Of a stretch of DNA of 64,000 bases, positions 18,515 through 27,723 are shown piece after piece. The DNA lies in NCBI RefSeq assembly GCF_014640115.1, contig NZ_BMGI01000006.1, positions 248,001-312,000 of the forward strand, in the 5' to 3' direction. Both the position numbers and the translations under genes were made by a program. The notes under the pieces are model-generated. The model ran no database searches and had not been told where the DNA came from. It worked only from the letters and a program-made list of their open reading frames with translations. The number at the start of each line of letters is the position of its first letter. Within the stretch, counting starts at the first letter, position 1. Origin of the DNA: Sinisalibacter lacisalsi. GTDB taxonomy: Bacteria > Pseudomonadota > Alphaproteobacteria > Rhodobacterales > Rhodobacteraceae.

Positions 18515-18966
18515 TCCGGCTCGACGACACCGACCGCGCCTTCCTGCGCGCGCTGGCCGAGGATGCCACGCTGTCGGCCGGCGCCCTCGGACGGCGTTTC
18601 GGGCTGAGCCAGCCGGCGGCCTGGCGGCGGGTGAAACGTCTGCACGACGAGGGCGTGATCCGCGGCCGCCGCCTCGATCTCGACCACGAGGCGCTCGGCT
18701 TCGGGGTGACGGTGTTTCTGGGCGTGAAACTCGCCGCCAAAGGCCGGGTCAGCCTCGAGGATTTCGAACGCGCGGTGCGGGCGATCCCCGAGGTGCAACT
18801 CGTCCACCACGTGCTCGGGCTCTACGATTACCGCCTGCGCGTCGTGGCGCGCGACCTCGCCGATTTCGAACGCATCCTGCGCCGCCGGATCATGACGCTG
18901 CCGGGTGCGGGCGAGGTGGAGGCCAACGTGCTCCTGAGCGAAGAACGCCGCCCGGGGCCGATCTGA
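18511..18966 (+). CDS. Lrp/AsnC family regulator (second of tandem pair)
   Basis: A 151-residue protein with the same architecture as its neighbour: helix-turn-helix (DDTDRAFLRALAEDATLSAG, QPAAWRRVKRLHDEGVIRGR) and AsnC ligand domain ending near VEANVLLSEERRPGPI. The GTG start shares the GTGA overlap with the upstream regulator. The two proteins are clearly related but well diverged, so they are likely to form hetero-oligomers or to read different ligands. It converges on the DUF411 gene. Confidence 0.87.
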   Translation: MIRLDDTDRAFLRALAEDATLSAGALGRRFGLSQPAAWRRVKRLHDEGVIRGRRLDLDHEALGFGVTVFLGVKLAAKGRVSLEDFERAVRAIPEVQLVHHVLGLYDYRLRVVARDLADFERILRRRIMTLPGAGEVEANVLLSEERRPGPI

Positions 18967-18984
18967 GCGGGGGCCTGCGCGCGG

Positions 18985-19464
18985 TCAACCAGCCGCATAG
19001 CTGGTATAGACCTCGGTCGACCCGTCGCCTCGAATGAGGAATACCTCATAGGCTTCGCGTTCGCTTTCCGGCCCCATACCGGGCGATCCGTAAGGCATGC
19101 CCGGCACCGCGAGGCCAACCGCATCGGGGCGTTCATCCAGCAGACGGCGGATATCGGCGACCGGGACGTGGCCCTCGATCATGTAGCCCTCGACCCGCGC
19201 GGTGTGACACGAAACCATCTCCTGCGGGATGCCGTTCGCGGCTTTGTAGTTCATCAGGAGCGTCCCGGCGCCGGGCTCGGTCGTGACGCGGAAACCACGC
19301 CCCTCGAGGATCTCGATCCAGCTACCGCAGCAGCCGCAGTTCGGGTCCTTGAGCACGTGGATCGACGGTCCGGCACCCTGCGCCATGGCCCTCAGGGGCG
19401 AAGCCGCCAGCAATGCAGCCCCCCCGAACAGCAGCCTGCGGCGGGAAAAAGTCACTTCGGTCAT
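18985..19464 (-). CDS. DUF411 periplasmic metal-binding protein
   Basis: A 159-residue exported protein with a Tat-like signal (SRRRLLFGGAALLAASPLRA). The DUF411 core starts with VLKDPNCGCCGSWIEIL, a CxCC thiol motif, and continues through MVSCHTARVEGYMIEGHVP and GMPYGSPGM, rich in possible Cu ligands. Members are typically found beside copper efflux ATPases and multicopper oxidases. AAGGAG lies 8 bases before the ATG. It is the last gene of the leftward copper operon, 39 bases after copA, and probably binds or delivers copper in the periplasm. Confidence 0.9.
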   Translation of the reverse strand: MTEVTFSRRRLLFGGAALLAASPLRAMAQGAGPSIHVLKDPNCGCCGSWIEILEGRGFRVTTEPGAGTLLMNYKAANGIPQEMVSCHTARVEGYMIEGHVPVADIRRLLDERPDAVGLAVPGMPYGSPGMGPESEREAYEVFLIRGDGSTEVYTSYAAG

Positions 19465-19503
19465 TTTGGTTCTCCTTCTTGGGTTGGATATTGTGCCGGC
19501 AGG

Positions 19504-21837
19504 TCAGAGCGCGACCCGCCGGAGCCGCAAGGCGTTCGTGATCACCGACACCGACGAGAGGCTCATGGCCGCCGCCGCGATCATCGGTGAGAGCAGGAGG
19601 CCGGTGGCGGGGTAGAGCACGCCGGCCGCGATCGGCACGCCGAGCGAATTGTAGGCAAAGGCGAAGAACAGGTTCTGCTTGATGTTCCTCAGGGTGGCCT
19701 TGGCCAGCTTCCGCGCCCGCACGAGCCCCACGAGATCCCCCCGCATCAGGGTGATCCCGGCGCTTTCAACGGCCACGTCGGCCCCGGTGCTCATGGCGAT
19801 GCCGACGTCGGCGGCGGCCAGCGCCGGGGCGTCGTTGACCCCGTCACCGGCCATCGCCACCGACGCGCCTTTCGCGCGCAGTTCCTCGACCAGCTTCTGC
19901 TTGTCCTCCGGCAGCACTCCCGCGCGGACTTCGTCGATGCCCAGCCTGGAAGCCACGGCTTCCGCCGTGCGCTGGTTGTCGCCGGTGGCCATGATGATGG
20001 TCAGGCCAAGGGCATGAAGATCGCCGATCGCGGCCTCGGTCGTCTCCTTGATCGGATCGGCCACGGCGACGATCCCGGCCAGCACCCCGTCCACGGCCAC
20101 GAACATCGCCGTCTTGCCTTCCGAGCGGAGCGTATCGGCCTGCGCTTCGGCCTCGCCCGTCTCGAGCCCGAGTTCCGTCATCATCGCCGGATTGCCGAGC
20201 GCGACCTTGCGTCCGTCGACGGTGCCGTGCACCCCTTTGCCGGTGACCGCCTCGAAATCCTCCGCCGTCGCGAGCGACAGACCACGGTCCTCCGCACCGT
20301 TCAGGATCGCCTCTGCAAGCGGGTGTTCGGAACCGCGTTCCAGCGCGGCGGCAAGGCCGAGCACCTCTTTCTCGTCCCCCTGCAGCGCCACCACATCGGT
20401 CAGCCGCGGCTTGCCTTCGGTCAGCGTCCCGGTCTTGTCGACGATCACCGTGTCGACCCGCGCCATGCGTTCGAGCGCCTCGGCGTCCTTGATCAGGACG
20501 CCGGCCTGCGCGCCGCGGCCCGCGGCCGTGGTGATCGAGATCGGCGTGGCGAGGCCGAGGGCGCAAGGGCAGGCGATGATGAGAACCGAAACCGCCGAGG
20601 CGATGGCGAAGGCCAGCGCCGGCTCCGGCCCGGCCCACAGCCAGACGCCGAAGGCGACGATGGCCACCAGCACCACCGTCGGCACGAAGATCGACGAGAC
20701 CCGGTCGGCCAGCCCCTGGATCGGCGCCCGCGATCTCCGCGCACCGGCGACCATCTCGACGATCTGCGCGAGCACCGTGTCCGCGCCGACCTGGGTCGCC
20801 CGAATGGCCAGCGCGCCGTTCTTGTTGATCGTACCGCCCGTCACGCGGTCGCCCTCGACCTTCTCCACCGGCACCGGTTCGCCGGTGATCATGCTCTCGT
20901 CCACCGAGGACCGGCCTTCAACAACCTCGCCGTCCACCGGCATGCTGTCGCCCGGCCGAACACGCAGGAGATCGCCCTCGACGATGTTCTCGAGCGGCGC
21001 GTCGTATTCCGAGCCGTCGGGCAGGATGCGGCGCGCGGTCTTGGGTGCGAGGTCGAGCAGGGCGCGGATGGCGTCGCCCGTGCGCTCGCGCGCCCGCAAT
21101 TCGAGCACCTGGCCCACGAAGATCAGCGCCACGATGACAACGGCAGCCTCGTAATATGTGCCCACGCCCTCGCCCATCCGGTATTGTTCGGGGAACACCC
21201 CCGGGGCGAAGGTCGCCACCAGCGAATAGAGGTAGGCCGCGCCCACGCCGAGCGCGATCAGCGTCCACATGTTCGGTGAGAGGTTGCGGATCGAGTCGCG
21301 TCCGCGCCGGAAGAACGGCAGCGCCGCCCACAGGATGACCGGTGTCGCCAGCACGAACTCCGCATAGACGGACATCTGGTGTCCGAGCCAGCCGCGCACA
21401 TCGAGCCCGACGAATTCGCCCATCGTGATGATGACGAGCGGGACCGCCGCCCCGACGCTGATCCACATCCGGCGGGTGAAGTCGGCCAATTCCTCGCTGG
21501 GTTCGTCGGAGGGCACCATCGGCTCCAGCGCCATGCCGCAGATCGGGCAATTGCCGGGTTCGTCGCGCTGGATCTCGGGGTGCATCGGGCAGGTGTATTG
21601 CGCGCCGGGCTGCGCGCGCCGCCCCGCCTTCCGGGCATTTCCCGAGGCGTAGAAATAGGGATCGCCGTCGAATTTCTCCTGGCAGTCGGCCGAACAGAAA
21701 TGGAAGGTCTCGTCGCCGTAATCTCGGCTGCGGGTGCCCTCCTTGATCTCGACCTCCATGCCGCAGACCGGATCGGTCGCGATGTCGGCGCCGGGGGTAA
21801 TTTCGGGGGCGTCGTGATCGTGGTGATGGTTTGCCAT
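19504..21837 (-). CDS. copA: Cu(+)-exporting P-type ATPase with YHS and CPMHPE domains
   Basis: A 777-residue P1B-type ATPase that pumps monovalent copper (or silver) out of the cytoplasm. N-terminus: His-rich MANHHHDHD, a YHS domain ([20 protein letters not shown], with FHFCSADC), then a heavy-metal-binding element ([20 protein letters not shown]). The canonical core has the TGEPVPVEK actuator, [10 protein letters not shown] in the membrane channel, [11 protein letters not shown] with the phosphorylated Asp, and [10 protein letters not shown]. No classical GMTCxxC MBD is present. The start is set by AAAGGA 9 bases upstream. It belongs to the copper operon with DUF411. Confidence 0.93.
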   Translation of the reverse strand: MANHHHDHDAPEITPGADIATDPVCGMEVEIKEGTRSRDYGDETFHFCSADCQEKFDGDPYFYASGNARKAGRRAQPGAQYTCPMHPEIQRDEPGNCPICGMALEPMVPSDEPSEELADFTRRMWISVGAAVPLVIITMGEFVGLDVRGWLGHQMSVYAEFVLATPVILWAALPFFRRGRDSIRNLSPNMWTLIALGVGAAYLYSLVATFAPGVFPEQYRMGEGVGTYYEAAVVIVALIFVGQVLELRARERTGDAIRALLDLAPKTARRILPDGSEYDAPLENIVEGDLLRVRPGDSMPVDGEVVEGRSSVDESMITGEPVPVEKVEGDRVTGGTINKNGALAIRATQVGADTVLAQIVEMVAGARRSRAPIQGLADRVSSIFVPTVVLVAIVAFGVWLWAGPEPALAFAIASAVSVLIIACPCALGLATPISITTAAGRGAQAGVLIKDAEALERMARVDTVIVDKTGTLTEGKPRLTDVVALQGDEKEVLGLAAALERGSEHPLAEAILNGAEDRGLSLATAEDFEAVTGKGVHGTVDGRKVALGNPAMMTELGLETGEAEAQADTLRSEGKTAMFVAVDGVLAGIVAVADPIKETTEAAIGDLHALGLTIIMATGDNQRTAEAVASRLGIDEVRAGVLPEDKQKLVEELRAKGASVAMAGDGVNDAPALAAADVGIAMSTGADVAVESAGITLMRGDLVGLVRARKLAKATLRNIKQNLFFAFAYNSLGVPIAAGVLYPATGLLLSPMIAAAAMSLSSVSVITNALRLRRVAL

Positions 21838-21886
21838 GGTATCATGTCCTTTCGGCACAGATATGGGGCTTCCAGTCATTGGAAGG

Positions 21887-23242
21887 TCAAGCGTCGGAGC
21901 GATCGTTTTCGGGCGCGGAAGCGTGGTCGCCGTGGGCCTCCCCGCGTGGGGCCGGGTTCAGCCCGAGGAAGACGCGCTCGAACAGGAAGACGGCCGCCAT
22001 CCCCACAAGCGCGATGGCCACGATCAGTGGATCGCTCTGCCACTTGAGCGTCGCGAAGGCCGCCAGCACGATACCGTCCAGCGCGATTGCGGTAAGAAGG
22101 ATCCAGCCCCGGGCGCCGATTTGCGCGCGCAGCGTTCGCCAGACGCCCCAATGGATCAGGATGTCCATCACGAGGTAGAAGAAAACCCCGAGCGAGGCGA
22201 TGCGGCTGAGATCGAAGAAGACGGTCAGCGCCCCGGCGATCACCACCGTGTAGACCAGCGTGTGGTCGCGGATCGTGCCGGGCATCCCGAAATGGCTGTG
22301 CGGGATCAGCTTCATGTCGGTCAGCATCGCCAGCATCCGCGACACCGCGAAGATGCTGGCGATCACGCCCGACGCGGTCGCGACCAAAGCCAGCGCGACC
22401 GTCAGGTAGAAGCCGACACGGCCCAGCGCCGGCTCGGCGGCTTCGGCGAGCGCATAATCCTTCGCCGCGACGATCTGGTCGAGCGGAAGGCTGGAGCCGA
22501 CCGCGAAGGCGACGAGAAGATAGACGACCACGCAGATCGCGATCGAAATCACGATCGCGCGCCCGACGTTGCGGTGCGGGTCGGAAATCTCGGCGCCGCT
22601 GTTGGTGATGGTGGTGAACCCTTTGAAGGCGAGGATGGCGAGCGCGACCGACGCCAGAAATCCGGCCGCCACGCCCCCGTCACCTCCGCCGTCGCTCGCG
22701 GCCTCGAACGAAATGCCGCCGGCCCAGAGCCCCGCGATGCCGAAGGCCGCGATCCCGCCCACCTTGAGCACCGCCATGAGCTGAGACAGAAGGCCGACGG
22801 AACGGTTGCCCGCCGCGTTGACGAGGTAGGCGAAGACGATCAGCCCGACGCCGATCGCCGGGACGGACCAGCCCTCGGGATCGAGGCCGAGGCCGCGCAT
22901 CAGGTATGTCGCGAAGGTGCGCGCGACGAGGCTTTCGTTGATGACCATCGACAGCGCCATCAGAAGCGCGGCCCCGGCCGCGACGGTGGTCGGGCCATAG
23001 GCTTTCGTGAGGATCATCCCGATCCCGCCCGCCGAGGGCCAGGCGTTCGACATCTTCACGTAGGTATAGGCGCTGAAGGCCGTCACCACCGCACCGGCCA
23101 CGAAGGCCAGCGGGAACAAGGACCCGGCCAGTTCGGCTATCTGACCCGTGAGCGCGAGGATCCCGGCCCCGATCATCACCCCGGTGCCCATCGCCACGGC
23201 GTCGAACAGCGACAGGCTGTTCTTCTCGTATTGCTGCGCCAT
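21887..23242 (-). CDS. APC-superfamily amino acid permease
   Basis: A 451-residue membrane protein with about 12 helices and the APC consensus near the N-terminus ([20 protein letters not shown]). This unwound first helix binds substrate in the family. [20 protein letters not shown] and [12 protein letters not shown] are further family marks. The C-terminus is cytosolic and His/Asp/Glu containing. The ATG overlaps the stop of the upstream TVP38-type gene (TGATG). Its place inside a copper operon is unusual; it may move a copper-chelating amino acid, or be a passenger. Confidence 0.85.
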   Translation of the reverse strand: MAQQYEKNSLSLFDAVAMGTGVMIGAGILALTGQIAELAGSLFPLAFVAGAVVTAFSAYTYVKMSNAWPSAGGIGMILTKAYGPTTVAAGAALLMALSMVINESLVARTFATYLMRGLGLDPEGWSVPAIGVGLIVFAYLVNAAGNRSVGLLSQLMAVLKVGGIAAFGIAGLWAGGISFEAASDGGGDGGVAAGFLASVALAILAFKGFTTITNSGAEISDPHRNVGRAIVISIAICVVVYLLVAFAVGSSLPLDQIVAAKDYALAEAAEPALGRVGFYLTVALALVATASGVIASIFAVSRMLAMLTDMKLIPHSHFGMPGTIRDHTLVYTVVIAGALTVFFDLSRIASLGVFFYLVMDILIHWGVWRTLRAQIGARGWILLTAIALDGIVLAAFATLKWQSDPLIVAIALVGMAAVFLFERVFLGLNPAPRGEAHGDHASAPENDRSDA

Positions 23243-23913
23243 CACTCTTTCCTTCCATCCTTTGTTCGCGTCGCCACCCAGAGCAGCGGCACCGCCGTGA
23301 CAAGCCCGAGGACGAGCGCGGCCGTTGTCGTCCGGCCCAGGTCCCCGCTGACCGCCTCGCCCCCGAAATGGGCGAGCAGAAAGCTCGCCGGGATGATCCC
23401 CGCCAAAGTCGCGAGGGCGAACCGCCAGGCATGAAGCCGGCTGAGCCCGGCGGCGTAGCTTATCATGTCGAACGACACGAAGGGCATCAGGCGGCTGGCG
23501 AAGACCGTTGCCGTCAGGGCAGTCTGTGACCCGAGCAGCCCCGCATCGACGCGCTCTCCGAACACCCTGCGCAAGACGTCATGCCCCAGCACCCGGGCGA
23601 GGCCGAACGCGATCAGCGCCCCCAGCTGGGCGCCGATCACGACCTGCACGGTTCCCCAGAAATGCCCGTAGGCCGCCCCGGCCGCGAGCGCGATCGGCGC
23701 GCTGGGGATCGGGCTGGCCACGACGGCGACGGTCATCAGCGCGACGATCAGGAACGGCCCCCAGAGGCCGGCGCGCGTGACCAGGATCTCCAGTCGTTCA
23801 CCGTCCATCAGCACGCTTGCCCCGGCAAGGACCGAGGGCGCGACCAACCAAACGCCGAGCAGGACGATCCCGAGGATCGCCAGGCCTGTGAGGATGCCGG
23901 CGCGCAGGCTCAT
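23242..23913 (-). CDS. TVP38/TMEM64 (VTT domain) membrane protein
   Basis: A 223-residue integral membrane protein. The VTT/SNARE-associated core includes VVASPIPSAPIALAAGAAYG, FWGTVQVVIGAQLGALIAFG, and the conserved FASRLMPFVSFDMISYAAGL. The family is related to DedA and implicated in lipid or small-molecule movement; mercury and copper clusters often carry members. It overlaps the truncated oxidase gene upstream (ATGA) and the APC permease downstream, so it sits inside the leftward copper operon. Confidence 0.85.
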   Translation of the reverse strand: MSLRAGILTGLAILGIVLLGVWLVAPSVLAGASVLMDGERLEILVTRAGLWGPFLIVALMTVAVVASPIPSAPIALAAGAAYGHFWGTVQVVIGAQLGALIAFGLARVLGHDVLRRVFGERVDAGLLGSQTALTATVFASRLMPFVSFDMISYAAGLSRLHAWRFALATLAGIIPASFLLAHFGGEAVSGDLGRTTTAALVLGLVTAVPLLWVATRTKDGRKE

Positions 23914-24122
23914 CGCAAACCGCCGCGCTCGACCTGCACCACTTCCGGGTCAGACAGGGCCCGTTCATTGACGAGACAGGCGTCCCGGCCGTAGTCGTTC
24001 AGGTCCACGGCCATTCCGCCCATCATCCCGGCATGCTCCCTGCCCGGCCGCGCGGGGCAGCTGTGCCACGCGATGGCGGCCGCTCTTGCGGCGAGAAAGC
24101 CGCGTCGCGAATGAATGTTCAT
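23910..24122 (-). pseudogene. remnant of a multicopper oxidase (Tat signal fused to an internal fragment)
   Basis: A 70-residue ORF with a good ribosome site (GAGGAGA). It starts as an exported copper oxidase (NIHSRRGFLAARAAAIA), then jumps to MMGGMAVDLNDYGRDACLVN and ERALSDPEVVQVERGGLR, which matches the start of an inner cupredoxin domain as I recall it (usual form close to YDAxLANxRTLxDPEVVxVExGG). It then stops, overlapping the next gene. The copper ligands are lost. This looks like an internal deletion plus truncation of a roughly 450-residue oxidase; the reading frame stays open and may still be translated to couple the next gene. Confidence 0.6.
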
Positions 24123-24195
24123 GGTTGTCTCCTCGGGACATCCCGTCCCGTTCATCAAGGCCCAGGTGACGCCGCAGACGTCCGCCGCGGCGCGA

Positions 24196-24558
24196 TCAGA
24201 GGAAACGGAGCTTCGGCGGGCGTTCGTTCAGTCCCGGCGCGCGGCCGATGTGGCTTGCCGCGGGCGGAAGGTCATGGGTGGCGGCGCCACGGCTGCGCGC
24301 GGCTTGCGCGTCAGGCAGGGTCAGGAAAGCCGAAAGGCCCGCGCAGACCACCGCGCAGGCCGCGGAATCGGCCGACCCACAGTTCTGCGCACCGTCACAG
24401 CCGAGCTGCGCAAGGTCGGGCGCGTGGACCATCTCGCCCAGATGCGCCGCGTGATCCGGGGCGGACCCGATGCCCATGCGCGCGGCATGTGCCGAGGTCA
24501 CCGTCGCCGACACGGTGATCGCGAGTATGGCCAGCATGATGGCGAACCGTTCGATCAT
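24196..24558 (-). CDS. small exported Cys-rich protein, first gene of the copper operon
   Basis: A 120-residue protein with a signal peptide (MIERFAIMLAILAITVSATV, cut near SAHA), a His/Met-containing segment (DHAAHLGEMVHAPDL) and a Cys cluster (CDGAQNCGSADSAACAVVCA) in a hydrophobic stretch. The tail HIGRAPGLNERPPKLRFL is proline-rich. Related short proteins occur beside copper oxidases in roseobacters, as far as I recall; no named family is assigned. The start is uncertain (Met 24558 fits the signal peptide, Met 24594 also possible), and neither has a strong ribosome site. Confidence 0.6.
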   Translation of the reverse strand: MIERFAIMLAILAITVSATVTSAHAARMGIGSAPDHAAHLGEMVHAPDLAQLGCDGAQNCGSADSAACAVVCAGLSAFLTLPDAQAARSRGAATHDLPPAASHIGRAPGLNERPPKLRFL

Positions 24559-24849
24559 GCCGGCAGGATAGGCACGGGTCGCGGGATTGTCCATTCTCGC
24601 ACGGGGCGCTGGCCTGGCAGAAGGTCTGCTCCCCGTGCAGCGAATGAAATTCGGCAAGGCTCGGGGATCGCTTGCGTGAGAGAACCGCCCCCGGTTTGCG
24701 GCGGCGTTCGCTGCACATGCCACGGAGGGCCGGTATGGCCGGTCACGTTCCGACGGGCGTTCGCTATTCGCAGCTTTGCCGGGTCCGCTTCCCGCGCATT
24801 ACCGCCTCTCAGGACGGCTCGCGCAGGCCCTGCGTCAGCGGCATTCCCC

Positions 24850-26094
24850 TCACCCCTGCAACTGCCTGAGCAGGGCCTTCGAGGCGATCCCGGTTACCGG
24901 CAGGCGGCGGGCCTGTTCGAAGGCGCGGATGGCGGCGGTGGTCTTGTCGCCGATCACCCCGTCGGTGCCCTCGGTGTCGAAGCCGGCGGCGGTGAGGCGG
25001 GCCTGGATTTCCTTGCGTTCCTCCAGCGTCAGCCCCTGCGCGTCGGGGCCGAAGGTGCCAACGAGCGGGCCGCCGCCAGCGAGCCTGTCGGCGAGGTGGC
25101 CCACGCCGAGGGCGTATTTCATCGAGTTGTTGTAGGCCCGGAACACCTTGTAATTGCGGAACAACAGGAAAGCCGGGCCGCCCGCGCCGCTTGGCAGGAT
25201 CAGCGTTGCCGGCCCGTGATCCGGCACCGCGCCGCCGGCGGCCTGCGTCACCCCCCGCGCGCGCCAGTCGGCCACGCTGCGGGTCACCAGATCGTCGCTT
25301 CCCGAGGGCAAGCGCACCTCCACGCCCCATGGCCGCCCGGCCTGCCAGCCCGATTGCGCCAGATAATTTGCGGCCGAGGCGAGCGCGTCGGTCGGGTCGT
25401 CAGACCAGATGTCGCGCCGACCGTCGCCGGTGAAATCGACGGCATGGGCCCGGTAGGTGGTGGGAATGAACTGGGTGTGCCCCATCGCCCCGGCCCAGCT
25501 CCCGGTCATCTTCGCCGGGGTGATGTCGCCGCTTTGCAGGATGGCGAGCGCGGCGACGAGCTGGCCCTCGAAGAAGGCCGCGCGGCGGCTCTTGTAGCCC
25601 AGCGTCGACAGCGCCGAGACCACCGGAATGCTGCCGCGCCGCGTGCCATAGGAGCTTTCCATCCCCCAGATCGCGACGAGCACCTCCTTCTGCACCCCGT
25701 AGCGCGCCTCGATCCGGTCGAGCACGCGGGCGTGGCGGGAAAGCATCCCGCCACCGGTCTCGAGCCGGGCGTCGGAGGCGGCGATGGCGATGTAATCCTC
25801 CAGCGTGCGCCGCGATTCAAACTGGGCGCGGTCGTTCTCGATCACCTTCGGCAGGTAGCCCGCGCTTTTGAAGGCGGCCTCGAGCGTGGCCTGCGAAATC
25901 CCCTTCGACGAGGCGCGGCCGCGAAACGCGCGCACCCAGGCATCGTAACCGCTGTCGGGGCTCGCCTTCGGCGCCGGGTCCGGGGCGGCCTGTGAAGACC
26001 CCATCGCCACCACCGGGCCGCGCATCGCGGGAGCGCAGCCCGCAAGCCCCGCCGCCACGAGCCCGAGGCCAACCGTTCTGCGTGTTACATTCAT
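24850..26094 (-). CDS. lytic murein transglycosylase (MltB-like) lipoprotein
   Basis: A 414-residue periplasmic enzyme that cleaves the MurNAc-GlcNAc bond to form anhydro-muropeptides. It has a signal with a lipobox (GLAGC, Cys 20), an SLT_2/MltB domain (about 45-340) with the catalytic Glu in AIWGMESSYGTRRG and the supporting motifs GAMGHTQFIPTTY and RDIWSDDPTDALASAANYL, and a C-terminal peptidoglycan-binding type 1 domain (about 350-414, EGTDGVIGDKTTAAIRAFEQ). GGAGG 6 bases before the ATG fixes the start. It is transcribed leftward alone. Confidence 0.92.
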   Translation of the reverse strand: MNVTRRTVGLGLVAAGLAGCAPAMRGPVVAMGSSQAAPDPAPKASPDSGYDAWVRAFRGRASSKGISQATLEAAFKSAGYLPKVIENDRAQFESRRTLEDYIAIAASDARLETGGGMLSRHARVLDRIEARYGVQKEVLVAIWGMESSYGTRRGSIPVVSALSTLGYKSRRAAFFEGQLVAALAILQSGDITPAKMTGSWAGAMGHTQFIPTTYRAHAVDFTGDGRRDIWSDDPTDALASAANYLAQSGWQAGRPWGVEVRLPSGSDDLVTRSVADWRARGVTQAAGGAVPDHGPATLILPSGAGGPAFLLFRNYKVFRAYNNSMKYALGVGHLADRLAGGGPLVGTFGPDAQGLTLEERKEIQARLTAAGFDTEGTDGVIGDKTTAAIRAFEQARRLPVTGIASKALLRQLQG

Positions 26095-26184
26095 TGCCGC
26101 CTCCAGTTCAACGCGAGCCTAGCGCGCCGCACCTCGGGCGGCAAAGCCTTCGCGAAACCTCGGCGGAATCTGGCGCGGCCGCAC

Positions 26185-26218
26185 GAAAAACGCGCCCGGC
26201 CGACAGGCCGCGCGCGTT
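26185..26218 (-). terminator. intrinsic terminator after ppk2
   Basis: AACGCGC-C-CGGCC (26189-26201) pairs with GGCCG-C-GCGCGTT (26206-26218), a 12-bp stem with one mismatch and a GACA loop, then five T on the minus strand. It lies 20 bases past the leftward ppk2 stop. Confidence 0.78.
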
Positions 26219-26238
26219 GATCGCGAACGGGCGGCGGC

Positions 26239-27276
26239 TCAGCTGTCGCCCTGCCCCACGCGGCGCTGCTCGGGATGCATGCTCGCGCCGAGGATATGGT
26301 CGGCCCCGTGGATCACCTGGCTGGCGTGGCCAATGATCAGCGGGTCGGGAACATAGGCCAGTGCATGGTCCTTGTCGGGATAGTCGAGCGAGAACAGGAA
26401 ATGCCGCATCGCTTCGAGCCGCGCGCGCTTCTTGTCGTTCGACTTCACGATCGTCCATGGCGCGTCGGCGGTGTCGGTGTAGAAGAACATCGCTTCCTTG
26501 GCCTCGGTGTAATCGTCCCACTTGCCGAGGCTGGCCTTGTCGATCGGGCTGAGCTTCCACTGCTTGAGCGGATCGTGCTCGCGCGCCTGGAACCGCGCGC
26601 GCTGCTCCTCCCGGGTCACCGAGAACCAGTATTTGTAAAGCCGGATGCCGGTGCGGGTCAGCATGCGCTCGAACTCCGGCGTCTGGCGCATGAACTCGAG
26701 GTATTCGTTCGGGGTGCAGAATCCCATCACCCGTTCCACGCCGGCGCGGTTATACCACGACCGGTCATAGAAAACCATTTCGCCCCGGGTCGGCAGGTGT
26801 TCGATATAGCGTTGAAAGAACCACTGGCCCTTTTCCTTCTCGGTCGGCGTGCCCAGAGCCACCACCCGGGCCTCGCGCGGGTTGAGGTGCTCCATGAAGC
26901 GCTTGATCGTGCCGCCCTTGCCGGCCGCGTCGCGCCCCTCGAACAGGACCACGAACTTCTGCCCGGTCTCCTTGGCCCATTTCTGAACCTTCAGGAGTTC
27001 CGCCTGCAACATCGCCTTCTCGCGTTCGTACGTCTTGCGGTCGAGCTTGCCCTCGTAGGGGTACTCACCGTTCTCGAAGGTCTGACGGATCAGATCGGCG
27101 GTCACCTGCGGAAACTTGGCAGTTTGCGCCTGCTCGGCAGCCTTTTCAGCTTGCCGCTTCCGGGCCAGTTCCGCCCGCGCCTTCAGGCGCAGGGATTCCT
27201 TGTCGCCGGGCCCGTTCTCCACCTTTTCCGATTCCTTTTCGGCGGTCACGGAAGGTTTCTGCGTGGAAATCGCCAT
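26239..27276 (-). CDS. ppk2: polyphosphate kinase 2 (PPK2)
   Basis: A 345-residue P-loop kinase that moves phosphate between inorganic polyphosphate and nucleotides. It shows Walker A (FEGRDAAGKGGTIKRF), the lid region with TEKEKGQWFFQRYIEHLP, and Walker B (MVFYDRSWYNRAGVERVMGF); KYWFSVTREEQRARFQAREH and DPLKQWKLSPIDKAS follow, as in class I single-domain PPK2. A Lys/Glu-rich N-terminal extension of about 60 residues precedes the core. The ATG 27276 is preferred for the GGAGAG upstream. An FnrL-like box is centred 66 bases upstream of the start, suggesting oxygen-dependent control. Confidence 0.93.
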   Translation of the reverse strand: MAISTQKPSVTAEKESEKVENGPGDKESLRLKARAELARKRQAEKAAEQAQTAKFPQVTADLIRQTFENGEYPYEGKLDRKTYEREKAMLQAELLKVQKWAKETGQKFVVLFEGRDAAGKGGTIKRFMEHLNPREARVVALGTPTEKEKGQWFFQRYIEHLPTRGEMVFYDRSWYNRAGVERVMGFCTPNEYLEFMRQTPEFERMLTRTGIRLYKYWFSVTREEQRARFQAREHDPLKQWKLSPIDKASLGKWDDYTEAKEAMFFYTDTADAPWTIVKSNDKKRARLEAMRHFLFSLDYPDKDHALAYVPDPLIIGHASQVIHGADHILGASMHPEQRRVGQGDS

Positions 27277-27335
27277 TACGTTACTCTCCATCGTTCGTTC
27301 AGCAACGATTTTAGGCGCAACCGGCCGCGCGCGCC

Positions 27336-27349
27336 TTGATCCGAGTCAA
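27336..27349 (-). promoter_or_regulatory. FNR/FnrL-type box upstream of ppk2
   Basis: TTGATCCGAGTCAA matches TTGAT-N4-GTCAA, the Rhodobacter-type half-site pair. Its centre lies about 66 bases before the ppk2 ATG. The same spacing is seen for the cytochrome gene box at 36618-36631. It could also serve the rightward 48-residue ORF, but the distance there is large. Confidence 0.55.
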
Positions 27350-27513
27350 TCCGCGCCGCCGGGCCGGGATGACCCACACGCGGCAAAATCTTCCCCGCCG
27401 TGCGCGATTGTCGATGGCCGTCCGACCAAGGTCATGCGCTTTGCAAGATTGCGCCACGATCTCGCCGGGATTCGGGGCGAGGTTTGAACCGTGATCCGGA
27501 CGGGAGATGACAG

Positions 27514-27660
27514 ATGCCACTCTTTGAAACCATGACCGCAGATCAGGTCATCATCGCGCTGCTGGCGACGGTGGCCTTGCGCGAGGCAATGCTGCTCCTG
27601 TTGCCCGATTCCATCGCCGGGCCGCGGGGCTGGCTCGTGCGCACCGGCTCGGAACGCTGA
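27514..27660 (+). CDS. 48-residue hypothetical protein
   Basis: A short ORF: MPLFETMTADQVIIALLATV followed by ALREAMLLLLPDSIAGPRGW and a polar tail. The middle forms one hydrophobic or amphipathic helix. GGGAG at 27502-27506 gives good ribosome spacing. A GC-rich hairpin follows 10 bases after the stop. It is not recognised; a small membrane-associated protein is likely. Confidence 0.5.
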   Translation: MPLFETMTADQVIIALLATVALREAMLLLLPDSIAGPRGWLVRTGSER

Positions 27661-27670
27661 CAAACGGCAA

Positions 27671-27695
27671 CCGCCCCGGCGCGGGGCCGGGGCGG
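27671..27695. terminator. GC-rich hairpin between convergent genes
   Basis: CCGCCCCGGC (27671-27680) and GCCGGGGCGG (27686-27695) form a perfect 10-bp stem with a 5-base loop. It separates the rightward 48-residue ORF from the leftward beta-helix gene. No T-run follows on either strand, so termination strength is uncertain. Confidence 0.5.
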
Positions 27696-27723
27696 TGCTG
27701 GGGTGCTGGCGCTCTTGCGCACG

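Noticed and set aside
18056-18966. Tandem AsnC-like genes as siroheme decarboxylase subunits (AhbAB/NirDL)
   Set aside because: They lack the R-x-GA-x-NH...LGY type motif of those enzymes, keep a good helix-turn-helix, and no heme d1 or nir genes are near.
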